From DMER64 sp964542305 (GTDB lineage: Bacteria; Bacteroidota; Bacteroidia; Bacteroidales; UBA932), in NCBI GenBank assembly GCA_964542305.1, contig CAZITX010000019.1:1-51331 (forward strand): a stretch of DNA of 51,331 nucleotides. Direction: 5' to 3'. Below, one piece after another: positions 8,253-16,937 of this stretch (the stretch's first letter is position 1; each line of letters starts with the position of its first letter). A program made the position numbers and the translations under genes. The notes under the pieces were generated by a model. The model worked only from the letters and a program-made list of their open reading frames with translations. It had not been told where the DNA came from and did no database searches.

Positions 8253-8945
8253 ATGCGTAGAATAATCATCCTGTTTACAATCCTGACTGTTGCCGGGATA
8301 CAGGGGGCAACCGCCCAGAATCTCCAATTGCATTACAAGACAGGACAATGGCTGTATCCGGATTCGCTTGGCAGCGATGCCCGCATACTAAGTACGGCTG
8401 AAATGTTTCATGTAGATGCCTGGGGAGACACCTTTTTTTTCATAGATATGACCTATACTCCACAGGGTATCAATTACGCGTATTGGGAAATTGCACGTAA
8501 CCTTAGATTTTGGGATGTTCCGGTTGCCTTACACCTGGAATACAACGGAGGGTTATTGGGCAACATTTTATTCAACAATGCTTATATGGCGGGGGTGAGT
8601 TATGCTTTTGCCTCCCGGGACGGCACCAAAAACATTTCGGTGGCGCTGATGTACAAATACATTCAGGGTTTGCCAAAACCATCCAATTACCAGTTCACAA
8701 CTGTATGGGGAATGGATTTTGCCGGGGGAAAATGTACTTTTGCCGGATTCCTGGATTTCTGGAGGCAATCAGGGACTTATGTCCTGCTTTCACAACCGCA
8801 GTTCTGGGTCAACTTGAATGCATTTAAGGGTGTTGACGATGATTTTGGGCTGAGTCTGGGTACAGAAATAGAATTGAGCAGCAATCTGTTTTACCGTGGA
8901 TTCTATATAGTGCCTACGGTTGCCGTAAAATGGACTTTCCGCTAA
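8253..8945 (+). CDS. DUF5020-family outer-membrane beta-barrel-like protein
   Basis: A 230-residue protein with a signal peptide ending GATAQ. Alternating aromatic/polar strands and a C-terminus ending in KWTFR (aromatic penultimate region) resemble a small outer-membrane barrel. The N-terminal part (LHYKTG, then FFFIDMTY) resembles the DUF5020 proteins of Bacteroides, which are related to Tsx-like nucleoside channels. It follows the GH26 gene by ten bases and is probably cotranscribed. A function in solute passage is inferred only. Confidence 0.65.
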   Translation: MRRIIILFTILTVAGIQGATAQNLQLHYKTGQWLYPDSLGSDARILSTAEMFHVDAWGDTFFFIDMTYTPQGINYAYWEIARNLRFWDVPVALHLEYNGGLLGNILFNNAYMAGVSYAFASRDGTKNISVALMYKYIQGLPKPSNYQFTTVWGMDFAGGKCTFAGFLDFWRQSGTYVLLSQPQFWVNLNAFKGVDDDFGLSLGTEIELSSNLFYRGFYIVPTVAVKWTFR

Positions 8946-8955
8946 CCGGGTAAGA

Positions 8956-10344
8956 TCATTTCATTACTTTCCTGATCTCTTCAACAGTAACGGGTAACCG
9001 TTTGCTGCCCAGCAACCTGTATCCGTCGTTTGTAATCAGCACGTCGTCTTCAATGCGGATTCCTCCAAACTCATAGAGGGGTTCGCATTTTTCAAAATTG
9101 ATGAATTCCGCGTTGTGGCCTTCAGCTTTCCACATTTCCAAAAGAGTAGGAATAACATAAAAACCCGGCTCTACTGTCATAACATTGCCTGGTTCCAGGA
9201 TGCGTCCCATACGCAATGATTTGAGGCCAAACTGGGGACTGCGGGAAACGGTGTTGTCGTATCCCACAAACTGTTCTCCCAGGTCTTCCATGTCGTGGAC
9301 GTCAAGTCCCATATTATGTCCCAGTCCGGTAGGCCAGAATGCGGCGTGTGCTCCTGCGGCAACCGCCCTGGCGGTATCTCCTTTCATCAGACCCAATTGT
9401 TTCAGTCCGTCTGTTATTATGTGAGCCGAAGCCAGGTGTACATCTTTGAAAGATACTCCCGGAGCGCACATACTAATGCAATGGTTGTTTGCTTTCAGAA
9501 CCAGGTTGTACAGGTCTTTCTGAATTCCTGTAAATTCTCCGCTTACAGGGATAGTACGTGTAAAATCACTGCAATAATGACTTGGCAGTTCTGCTCCGGC
9601 ATCCATCAGCAATAACCGGCCTTTGGTTAAGATCTGATGGTGTGAGTGTCCGTGCATTACTTCTCCGTTTTGGGTAAGGATGATTGGGAACGAGGGCATG
9701 TAACCCCCGCTTACGGCAATTCCTTCCATGATGCCGGCCAGTTCCTGTTCTACCATACCCGGTTTGGCCATGTTCATTGCAGTATAGTGCATGGCGTAAC
9801 CCAGATCACAAGCCAGGTCTATCTGAGCGATCTCCTCGGGTTGTTTGATCATACGCATGCTGACTATGGCACGTATCAAGGCTTCGGAGGCTGCTTCTTT
9901 CTGTTTATCGGGATGAATTCCCAGCATATCCATCAATTCGATCATATTGTCCCCTCTGTAGGGTGGCAGAAAGTGAACGGAACGTCCTTTCTTTTTTTCG
10001 CCCGATATATATGCAGATAGCATACCGCGTGGTTTGGTTTCCCGCACCCCTATCCTTTCTGCTTTTTCCTGCATTCCGGGGAGCGGACCGGTCCAGACCA
10101 CGTCATCTATGCTTACATCGTCCGCGAACAGGAATTCCCGGCCTGTTTCAAAGTCAATGACAGCGGCCAAATCGGGCTCGTCAAGCCCAAAATAATACAA
10201 AAAAGTGCTGTCTTGGCGAAAATGATAGGTGTTTCCCGTATAATTACAGGGAGCTTCGTGATTACCCATGAAAAGGCCTATTCCTTTATTCAACTTTGAT
10301 TTTAATGTCTGACGGCGTTGTTTGTAAATATCGGTTGAGAACAT
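8956..10344 (-). CDS. pepP: Aminopeptidase P family protein (Xaa-Pro aminopeptidase, M24B)
   Basis: A 462-residue M24B peptidase that removes an N-terminal residue preceding proline. An N-terminal creatinase-like domain (residues ~1-170) precedes the pita-bread catalytic domain. The five dinuclear metal ligands can be placed in LLMDAGAE, SDFTRTIP, GLGHNMGLDVHD, TVEPGFYV and GIRIEDDVL. It has no signal peptide and is cytoplasmic. A -7 element lies 17 bases upstream of the ATG in a short region shared with the divergent ygiQ gene. Confidence 0.92.
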   Translation of the reverse strand: MFSTDIYKQRRQTLKSKLNKGIGLFMGNHEAPCNYTGNTYHFRQDSTFLYYFGLDEPDLAAVIDFETGREFLFADDVSIDDVVWTGPLPGMQEKAERIGVRETKPRGMLSAYISGEKKKGRSVHFLPPYRGDNMIELMDMLGIHPDKQKEAASEALIRAIVSMRMIKQPEEIAQIDLACDLGYAMHYTAMNMAKPGMVEQELAGIMEGIAVSGGYMPSFPIILTQNGEVMHGHSHHQILTKGRLLLMDAGAELPSHYCSDFTRTIPVSGEFTGIQKDLYNLVLKANNHCISMCAPGVSFKDVHLASAHIITDGLKQLGLMKGDTARAVAAGAHAAFWPTGLGHNMGLDVHDMEDLGEQFVGYDNTVSRSPQFGLKSLRMGRILEPGNVMTVEPGFYVIPTLLEMWKAEGHNAEFINFEKCEPLYEFGGIRIEDDVLITNDGYRLLGSKRLPVTVEEIRKVMK

Positions 10345-10361
10345 AACAGGTGATTTTTTCT

Positions 10362-10369
10362 CAAAGATA
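10362..10369 (-). promoter_or_regulatory. -7 promoter element of the aminopeptidase P gene
   Basis: TATCTTTG on the minus strand, a match to TAnnTTTG, 17 bases upstream of the ATG at 10344. Confidence 0.55.
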
Positions 10370-10382
10370 GCAAAAACTCACG

Positions 10383-10390
10383 TACCTTTG
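10383..10390 (+). promoter_or_regulatory. -7 promoter element of ygiQ, almost touching the start codon
   Basis: TACCTTTG matches TAnnTTTG and ends four bases before the ATG at 10395. Transcription would begin at or next to the start codon. Confidence 0.5.
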
Positions 10391-10394
10391 CGGT

Positions 10395-12131
10395 ATGTTG
10401 CCGACTTCAAGAAAAGAACTGGATTCACTGGGTTATGCCAACGTGGATATAATTCTGTTTTCAGGAGATGCCTATGTGGACCACCCTTCCTTTGGGCCTG
10501 CCGTTATTGGCCGGGTCCTGGAAGCGCAGGGATACCGGGTTGCTTTGGTCCCGCAACCCAACTGGAGAGATGATTTGAGGGATTTTAAGAAGCTGGGCAA
10601 GCCCCGCTTGTTTTTTGGTGTAAGTGCCGGCAATATGGATTCCATGGTCAATCATTATACGGCAGCCAAACGTTTGAGAAGCAACGATGCCTATACGGCA
10701 GAAGGAAGATCCGGTATGAGACCTGACTATGCGGTTACGGTTTATACGCAAATCCTGAAAAAACTATACCCGGATGTCCCCGTGATCATAGGAGGAATAG
10801 AGGCTTCTCTCAGACGACTTACTCATTACGACTATTGGTCGGATTCCCTGATGCCTTCTGTCCTGGTCAATTCGGGTGCTGATTATCTGGTATACGGTAT
10901 GGGAGAACGTCCCATAATCCAATTGGCCCGGATGTTGAGAAATAAAGCAACTTCCGCCGAACTCCGGGAAATCCCGCAAATAGCCTATATAGCTGCGACA
11001 ACCAAAGAGATCCCCGCTTCTTCCCGACAGATCTTGTACCTGCCTTCCCATGCTGCCTGCCAAAAAAGCCGGAAGATATTTGCGGAACATTTTCAAATTA
11101 TTGAGAAACAGGCCAATACTTCAAATTCTCCTGTTTTGGCAGAGCCTGTGGATACTGAAGACGGCCCGGCAGTTGTGGTTAATCCTCCGTTTCCGGTTAT
11201 GAGTACTGAAGAAATTGATTGGGTGTACGAATTGCCGTTTACCTACCAGGCTCACCCCCGGTATAAAGGGAAGCCAATCCCTGCCCTGGAGATGATACTG
11301 TTTTCAGTATGTCTGCACAGGGGATGTTTTGGCGGGTGCAGTTTCTGTACCATAGCTGCACACCAGGGGAAGCAAATATCCTCACGGTCCCGTGAATCGG
11401 TTGTACGTGAAATTGAGAAGCTTGCAAAAATGGAAACATTCAAAGGTCATCTTACTGACCTGGGCGGACCTACAGCGAATATGTACAGAATGAAGGGGAT
11501 AAACCAGAGAATCTGCAATACATGCAGCAGGACATCCTGTATCTATCCTTCTATATGCAAGAATCTGGATATTTCACACGCCCCGTTACTGGACTTGTAT
11601 CAATCGGTAAGAAATCTGCCCGGGGTAAAAAAAGTAACCATAGGCAGCGGGATCCGTTACGATCTTTTCATGGATAAAAATGGTTTCCTTAATGATGAAG
11701 GAAAGCGATACTTTAAAGAATTGTTGCAGTATCACGTTTCCGGCAGGTTAAAAGTAGCTCCGGAACATACCCGGGACAATGTATTGTGTTATATGCATAA
11801 ACCCTCTTTTGAATTATACAGGGTGTTGGCAGAAGCCTTCAGACAGGAGATCAGACATACGGGAAACAAGCTGCAACTAATTCCATATTTCATTTCTTCT
11901 CATCCGGGGTGTACGCAACATGACATGGACTTGTTGACCCGGGAATTCAGAAAAGAGAACATCCGGGTGGAACAGGTACAGGATTTTACACCCACTCCCA
12001 TGACCAAATCTTCGGTTATGTTCTACACTGGAATTGTACCTGATGACGGTACAAAGGTTTTTGTGGAACGAAACCCACAAAAAAAAGCCCTCCAAAAGGA
12101 GAGCTTTTTTCTCAGTAAAAACAAATCCTAA
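10395..12131 (+). CDS. ygiQ: YgiQ family radical SAM protein
   Basis: A 578-residue YgiQ-family protein with an N-terminal cobalamin-binding-like region (residues ~1-290) and a radical SAM core. The [4Fe-4S] cysteines are in RGCFGGCSFC (CxxxCxxC). A second cysteine cluster (NTCSRTSCIYPSIC, residues ~375-388) is also typical of YgiQ. The reaction it catalyses is unknown. It is shorter than E. coli YgiQ because the variable C-terminal tail is reduced. The last ~17 codons encode a terminator hairpin, and the stop overlaps the end of the convergent SusD gene by four bases. Its -7 element leaves almost no leader. Confidence 0.92.
   Translation: MLPTSRKELDSLGYANVDIILFSGDAYVDHPSFGPAVIGRVLEAQGYRVALVPQPNWRDDLRDFKKLGKPRLFFGVSAGNMDSMVNHYTAAKRLRSNDAYTAEGRSGMRPDYAVTVYTQILKKLYPDVPVIIGGIEASLRRLTHYDYWSDSLMPSVLVNSGADYLVYGMGERPIIQLARMLRNKATSAELREIPQIAYIAATTKEIPASSRQILYLPSHAACQKSRKIFAEHFQIIEKQANTSNSPVLAEPVDTEDGPAVVVNPPFPVMSTEEIDWVYELPFTYQAHPRYKGKPIPALEMILFSVCLHRGCFGGCSFCTIAAHQGKQISSRSRESVVREIEKLAKMETFKGHLTDLGGPTANMYRMKGINQRICNTCSRTSCIYPSICKNLDISHAPLLDLYQSVRNLPGVKKVTIGSGIRYDLFMDKNGFLNDEGKRYFKELLQYHVSGRLKVAPEHTRDNVLCYMHKPSFELYRVLAEAFRQEIRHTGNKLQLIPYFISSHPGCTQHDMDLLTREFRKENIRVEQVQDFTPTPMTKSSVMFYTGIVPDDGTKVFVERNPQKKALQKESFFLSKNKS
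12081..12110. terminator. Bidirectional terminator inside the 3' end of ygiQ
   Basis: AAAAAAGCCCTCC, loop AAAA, GGAGAGCTTTTTT: a 13-position stem with one C/A mismatch, flanked by A and T runs so it can work in both directions. It lies within the ygiQ coding sequence, about 20 bases before its stop, and just past the end of susD on the other strand. Confidence 0.75.
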
Positions 12132-13609
12132 TTGTATCCGGGATTCTGTTGTGAACGAATGGCCTCATTCGCATTCATTTCATCAATGGAAACGGGCAGA
12201 ATGATCTTGAAGAATGACCGGTCAACGGTGTTTTCACGGTGTGTGATCACCACGGAAGGATAAATGAAATCATCGTTGAAAGTGATGGTTTTATTCAGAC
12301 GGATCATGTCAAAGAAACGGTGTCCTTCGGCAAACAGTTCCTTACTCCTCTCATCCAGAATCATATCTACGGTCACATTGGCGGCGGTGGCAGGGTCCAG
12401 GTTGGGAGAACGTTTGCGAATCGCGTTCAGATAAGTCGCGGCTTTGTCTTTATTTCCTGTTCCCAGGGCTGCTTCAGCGGCTATCAGGTAAACCTCGGAA
12501 AGACGGATAACTTTCACGTTGATTGCGGTGCTGGATCCCTTTCCGTCTCCTACAAGATCAGTGCTTCCACTGTATTTGTAGCAGGAACCGTAACGGTAAA
12601 CGCCTGTGTCAAAATAAGATTCATCATAATCCATTATACCCCAGCGAACATCATCGGGATCCTGGTCCATTCTAGCGATCCAGTAATCACTGGCCATGAA
12701 CCAGCCCATGGCAGATGTGGAACCGTGGGTTCTGCGACGGAGGTAGAATCCGAGCGATGAAGTACCCAGGTCGCCTTCTCCCTGTAACATGGCCAATTCG
12801 AAGATGGATTCCTTGTTGAATTGGGAAGCCCATGAACCTACCCATTCGGTGTTGCTGTACAAACTGTATACATTGGAATTGATCACAGCTTCAGCTGCTG
12901 TTAGTGCAGCAGAATAATTTTCCATATACAGATTAACGCGTGCCTGGAGGGCCATATTGGCGTAATAATTCACATACCCGTTGGTCTTTGTTTTTTGCAA
13001 CAAAGGAGCCGCATCTGTCAGATCTTTCATAATCTGTGTGTAAACCTCATTTACGGTAGCCCTGGTGGGTTGTGATGAGGCATCCAGCGGTTCCAGGACA
13101 AGCGGAACTCCCAATGCGGTTTTATCCATATTGTAAGGTTTGCCGTAAAGGCGTACCAGGTCAAAATACATCAGGGCCCGGAGTGTAAGGGCTTGTCCCT
13201 TATACCTTTCCAGATCGCTCGATATACTGCCCTCAGCTGCGATTTTGTCAATATTGATCAGCAGGTTGTTGACCTGAGCCAGGCAATGGTAGATTTGGCT
13301 CCAATAACCCGAGTAAGAACCGGAAGAAGGAGAATGGTTGAATGTATAGAGTCCGTCCAGACCCCTGCCTTGCGAACGAAGGGCAAAATCACCGCCTTTA
13401 GCATCTCCGTACATAAAAAAGTTACGACCATAGTAATTGTACGAGGTCATCTTGCTCATAATTCCGTTCATAATCACTTTGGCATCGGCCGCTGTGGTTA
13501 TGGATGTTTCAGCGGCTGCAGAGTTGCTGGGTTTTACATCCAGAAATCCTTCACAAGACACGGTCAGAACAACGCAAATTGCTGCAAGTAAAATATTTAT
13601 CTTTTTCAT
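12128..13609 (-). CDS. SusD/RagB-family nutrient-binding outer-membrane lipoprotein
   Basis: A 493-residue SusD-family lipoprotein that would bind a substrate at the cell surface and deliver it to the partner SusC channel. The signal peptide ends in a lipobox LTVSC (Cys19), followed by EGFLDVKPS, the classic SusD start. The C-terminal AIRKRSP and ERSKELFAEGHRFFDMIR segments are strong family signatures. An alternative ATG four codons upstream is possible. It lies 18 bases downstream of the susC stop and is cotranscribed. No glycosidase, peptidase or regulator in the same direction accompanies the pair, so the ligand cannot be guessed. Confidence 0.95.
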   Translation of the reverse strand: MKKINILLAAICVVLTVSCEGFLDVKPSNSAAAETSITTAADAKVIMNGIMSKMTSYNYYGRNFFMYGDAKGGDFALRSQGRGLDGLYTFNHSPSSGSYSGYWSQIYHCLAQVNNLLINIDKIAAEGSISSDLERYKGQALTLRALMYFDLVRLYGKPYNMDKTALGVPLVLEPLDASSQPTRATVNEVYTQIMKDLTDAAPLLQKTKTNGYVNYYANMALQARVNLYMENYSAALTAAEAVINSNVYSLYSNTEWVGSWASQFNKESIFELAMLQGEGDLGTSSLGFYLRRRTHGSTSAMGWFMASDYWIARMDQDPDDVRWGIMDYDESYFDTGVYRYGSCYKYSGSTDLVGDGKGSSTAINVKVIRLSEVYLIAAEAALGTGNKDKAATYLNAIRKRSPNLDPATAANVTVDMILDERSKELFAEGHRFFDMIRLNKTITFNDDFIYPSVVITHRENTVDRSFFKIILPVSIDEMNANEAIRSQQNPGYN

Positions 13610-13627
13610 AGTGTTGTTCATTTATCA

Positions 13628-16600
13628 TTAAAAACTAAATTCCAAACCGAAGGTGAAGGTTTTTCCCAACGGGATTTCCCATCCCCTGGATCCGAATTCA
13701 TTCACTTCGGGATCGTATTCCTTATGTGCTGCCAAGGTCCAGAGGTTATTTCCGTTAAAGAAAATACGCGCATTCTGGACGTTTACCTTGCTCGTAAGTG
13801 AGCGGGGCAGGGTATAGGCAACAGATACGTTCTTAAGCCTTAAAAAATCAGCCTTGTTCATATGACGGCTGCTCTTCTGGTTCACATCTTCCATGTCTAT
13901 GGCTATACGCTGAGGATATAAAGATGTTTTATTATCCGGTGTCCAGCGGTTGTCGTAGCAATACTGTGACATAATGCGTTCCCAGTAGTACCCGTCGTCG
14001 TTTACATCACGACCAACGGCATTGTAAGTGTAACCGCCAATCTTGTATATAAAGCTCAAAGCAACGGTAAATCCTTTCCAGCTGATATCGGTGTTGATCC
14101 CGCCAAAGAAATCCGGATGCGCGTTGCCCAGAATCACTTCATCTGCCTTGGAGTAGTTGTAAGTGGCAGGACGTCCGTCAACAGTCAGGTCGGCAGCTGA
14201 ATCGTTATTCAGGAACCATACATTGCGACCGGTCTCGTCTTCAACGCCGGCCCATTCCAGACCGTAAAATGCCAGGGTGGATTCGCCTTCCCGGTAAATG
14301 AATTTTGCACGGGCATCACCTCCTGTAGGATCATACCAAACAATATCTTGCCCGTCATAAAGCTTGGTAACGGTTGAACGGATCCAGGACCCGGTTATAC
14401 CGGCACTCCAACGGAAATCGTTATTCCGGATAATATCTCCGCTCAATTCTATTTCAACACCGTGGTTGTTTATTTCCCCGATATTTTTGAGCGTGGAATA
14501 GAACCCGGTTACTGTTGAAATGGGAACGCTTTGCAACAGGTCTTTGGAGTCCCTGTTAAAATATTCAACCGTTCCGTTCAATCGATTGTTGAACAATCCG
14601 AATTCCAAGGCAAGGTTGTAAGTATAACTGGTTTCCCAGGACAAATTGGCATCAGCGATGTTGGCCACGCCGCCACCGGGATCTTCCATGTACTTATTGC
14701 CGTAGGAGGTAAGTGCACGCCATCCGTAATTGGAAGATGGTAATGTACCGTTCACTCCGTATGAAGCCCTCAACCTAAGGTCACTGATCTGCGGAATGTT
14801 TTTCATAAAGGCTTCATTGCTGATCCTCCAGGATCCGGCAACGGACCAGAAATTACCCCAACGGGTGTTGGAACCTAAACGGGAAGATCCGTCACGACGG
14901 AACGATCCGGAAAGGTAATACCTTCCATCAAAGCTGTATTCAGCACGGGAAAGGAGTGAAAGCATGGTACTTCCCCAATAGTAAGCACTGGCATCCAATA
15001 CGCCGGCTGTGGCTACGGTATGCAGGGCACTTGTAGGAAGGTTTTCTCCGGTAGCACGTTGGTAATCCACCTGGTTGTCTTCAGCTTCCCAGCCAACAAG
15101 TAAGTTAACGGTATGCTTGTCTGCAAACTCCTTATCATAATTCAAAGTAGTTGAAGACACGATTTTTTGTACATTGGTGGACATTTCGTGGACCCTTCCG
15201 TTTACGCTCGATGCACTAAAGTGATTGGCACTCCAGTAAAGGTGATCGCGGGTTTGTGTGTTGTCGAAAGATAGTACGGATTTCAGAACCAATTCAGGCA
15301 TGAACTTCACGGTCAGTGTTTCGTTGGCAGACAAACGCAAAACATTGGATTCATTATCCCATTCGTTGTCGTAATACACCTGGTTGTAAGCATAACTTCC
15401 GTAACGTGCCGTCCACGGGTCTCCTGTTTTGTAATTTGTAGGCCAGTACAAAGGCCACAACAGGTTACGAGACTGCATGAAATAGTTGGAGCCTGTACTG
15501 CGGGTGTCATTAAATCCGTGTTGTACATTTTTGGCAAGATTGAGGTTGGTTGTAAACTCAATCATTTTGCCTACTTTCTGATTCACGTTGACACGACCTG
15601 CTATACGGCTGAAATCATTGAATGTGCTGCGACCCTGCTCTTTGGTGTAAGAGAGTGAAGAATAATAACTGGTCCGGTCACTGGCACCGCTAACCGAAAG
15701 ATCGTATGTCTGGTAAATGGCCGTGCGGAACAGCACGTCATTCCAATTGAAATACTTGCCTTCGCGGTTTTCGATACCGTCTGTCATGCCCAATATTTTG
15801 AGCGAATTAACTGTGTGGTCATCGGCGGTGAAATAATACCCGTGTTTATTGAAACGTTTGTTCAACTGGGCCAGAGCCGAGGCACTTGAAGCTTCGTCTG
15901 ATTTTCCGCCGTACTTGCCGGCGTTCCAAAAGTTTTCGTAATACAGTTCAACCTGTTGCTCGGGGCTTGCAATATCAAAGTTCGTGGTAGCAAAAGAGGG
16001 GGTGACCCCTACGGAGGCTTTGAAATTCACTACCGGTTTTCCAAGTTGTCCCGATTTGGTGGTTATTAGAATTACCCCGTTGGCCGCACGGGATCCGTAC
16101 AAGGCAGAAGCAGCGGCATCTTTCAGGACGGTGATTGATTCAATGTCCTGCGGGTTCAATGTGCTCATTACGTTGTTCGTGGCATAAATGTAACCGCTCA
16201 TTTGTCCGGTGTTACCGGAAACCACGGGCACTCCGTCCACTACATAAAGCGGTTCATTAGACGCGTTCATGGAGCCGATACCGCGTACGCGTATGCTTGA
16301 TACCGCACCTGCCTGTCCGGAATTGGTGGTGATCTGCATCCCTGCTACTTTTCCGTTCAGTGCACTTTCGAATGAAAGAGAGGGGACGTCTTTGATATCA
16401 TCACTTCTGACCACGGAAGCCGCCCCGGTATAAGTTCCTTTTTTGGCAGTACCGTAGGCAACCACCATTACTTCTTCCAGGGCCAGGGCATCAGGTGTCA
16501 AGGACACATTGACTACATTCCTGCCGTTGACAGGTACCTCTAGGGTAGTATAGCCAATGTAGGAGAGTACAAGCACTGCATTTTCAGGGCAACGTTCCAG

Positions 16601-16780
16601 GACGAAATTCCCGTCAATGTCTGTGTTCGTTCCGAGTCCTCTTTCTCCCTGAATAAGAATGGTGACAAAGGGAAGAGGAGAACCGTCTTCTGAAGAAGTT
16701 ACCTTGCCGGTAACCCTTGTTTGTGCAAAAGCAGTTGTTGCTATCATAACTGCCAGCACAAAGAAAATTGATTTCTTCAT
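13628..16780 (-). CDS. SusC/RagA-family TonB-linked outer-membrane transporter
   Basis: A 1050-residue SusC-type transporter. In order it has a signal peptide ending AFAQ, an N-terminal carboxypeptidase-regulatory-like domain (residues ~20-100), a TonB-box region with EEVMVVAYG, a plug domain with IRVRGIGS and YVVDGVPV, and a 22-strand barrel ending in FGLEFSF with the expected terminal Phe. It imports substrate captured by the adjacent SusD using TonB energy. A TATCTTTG -7 element lies ~58 bases upstream. The gene is divergent from hutH, so histidine- or peptide-related uptake is conceivable but not supported by sequence. Confidence 0.96.
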   Translation of the reverse strand: MKKSIFFVLAVMIATTAFAQTRVTGKVTSSEDGSPLPFVTILIQGERGLGTNTDIDGNFVLERCPENAVLVLSYIGYTTLEVPVNGRNVVNVSLTPDALALEEVMVVAYGTAKKGTYTGAASVVRSDDIKDVPSLSFESALNGKVAGMQITTNSGQAGAVSSIRVRGIGSMNASNEPLYVVDGVPVVSGNTGQMSGYIYATNNVMSTLNPQDIESITVLKDAAASALYGSRAANGVILITTKSGQLGKPVVNFKASVGVTPSFATTNFDIASPEQQVELYYENFWNAGKYGGKSDEASSASALAQLNKRFNKHGYYFTADDHTVNSLKILGMTDGIENREGKYFNWNDVLFRTAIYQTYDLSVSGASDRTSYYSSLSYTKEQGRSTFNDFSRIAGRVNVNQKVGKMIEFTTNLNLAKNVQHGFNDTRSTGSNYFMQSRNLLWPLYWPTNYKTGDPWTARYGSYAYNQVYYDNEWDNESNVLRLSANETLTVKFMPELVLKSVLSFDNTQTRDHLYWSANHFSASSVNGRVHEMSTNVQKIVSSTTLNYDKEFADKHTVNLLVGWEAEDNQVDYQRATGENLPTSALHTVATAGVLDASAYYWGSTMLSLLSRAEYSFDGRYYLSGSFRRDGSSRLGSNTRWGNFWSVAGSWRISNEAFMKNIPQISDLRLRASYGVNGTLPSSNYGWRALTSYGNKYMEDPGGGVANIADANLSWETSYTYNLALEFGLFNNRLNGTVEYFNRDSKDLLQSVPISTVTGFYSTLKNIGEINNHGVEIELSGDIIRNNDFRWSAGITGSWIRSTVTKLYDGQDIVWYDPTGGDARAKFIYREGESTLAFYGLEWAGVEDETGRNVWFLNNDSAADLTVDGRPATYNYSKADEVILGNAHPDFFGGINTDISWKGFTVALSFIYKIGGYTYNAVGRDVNDDGYYWERIMSQYCYDNRWTPDNKTSLYPQRIAIDMEDVNQKSSRHMNKADFLRLKNVSVAYTLPRSLTSKVNVQNARIFFNGNNLWTLAAHKEYDPEVNEFGSRGWEIPLGKTFTFGLEFSF

Positions 16781-16838
16781 GAAAATTTGGTTAGGTTAGT
16801 ATTAAGGGTTTATAATAAAAAGTTACAACGCTCAATCA

Positions 16839-16846
16839 CAAAGATA
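16839..16846 (-). promoter_or_regulatory. -7 promoter element of the susCD operon
   Basis: TATCTTTG on the minus strand, 58 bases before the susC ATG. It leaves a leader of about 50 bases. Confidence 0.55.
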
Positions 16847-16903
16847 GAAAACAATATTTATTCAACAAGACAGTTTTTACTTTTAATTCTTAGTAAATAA
16901 AGG

Positions 16904-16911
16904 TATTTTTG
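16904..16911 (+). promoter_or_regulatory. -7 promoter element of the hut operon
   Basis: TATTTTTG matches TAnnTTTG, 26 bases before the hutH ATG, in an AT-rich region. No operator-like repeat was recognised. Confidence 0.45.
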
Positions 16912-16937
16912 TTCCAAAATATAATATATAATTCTTC

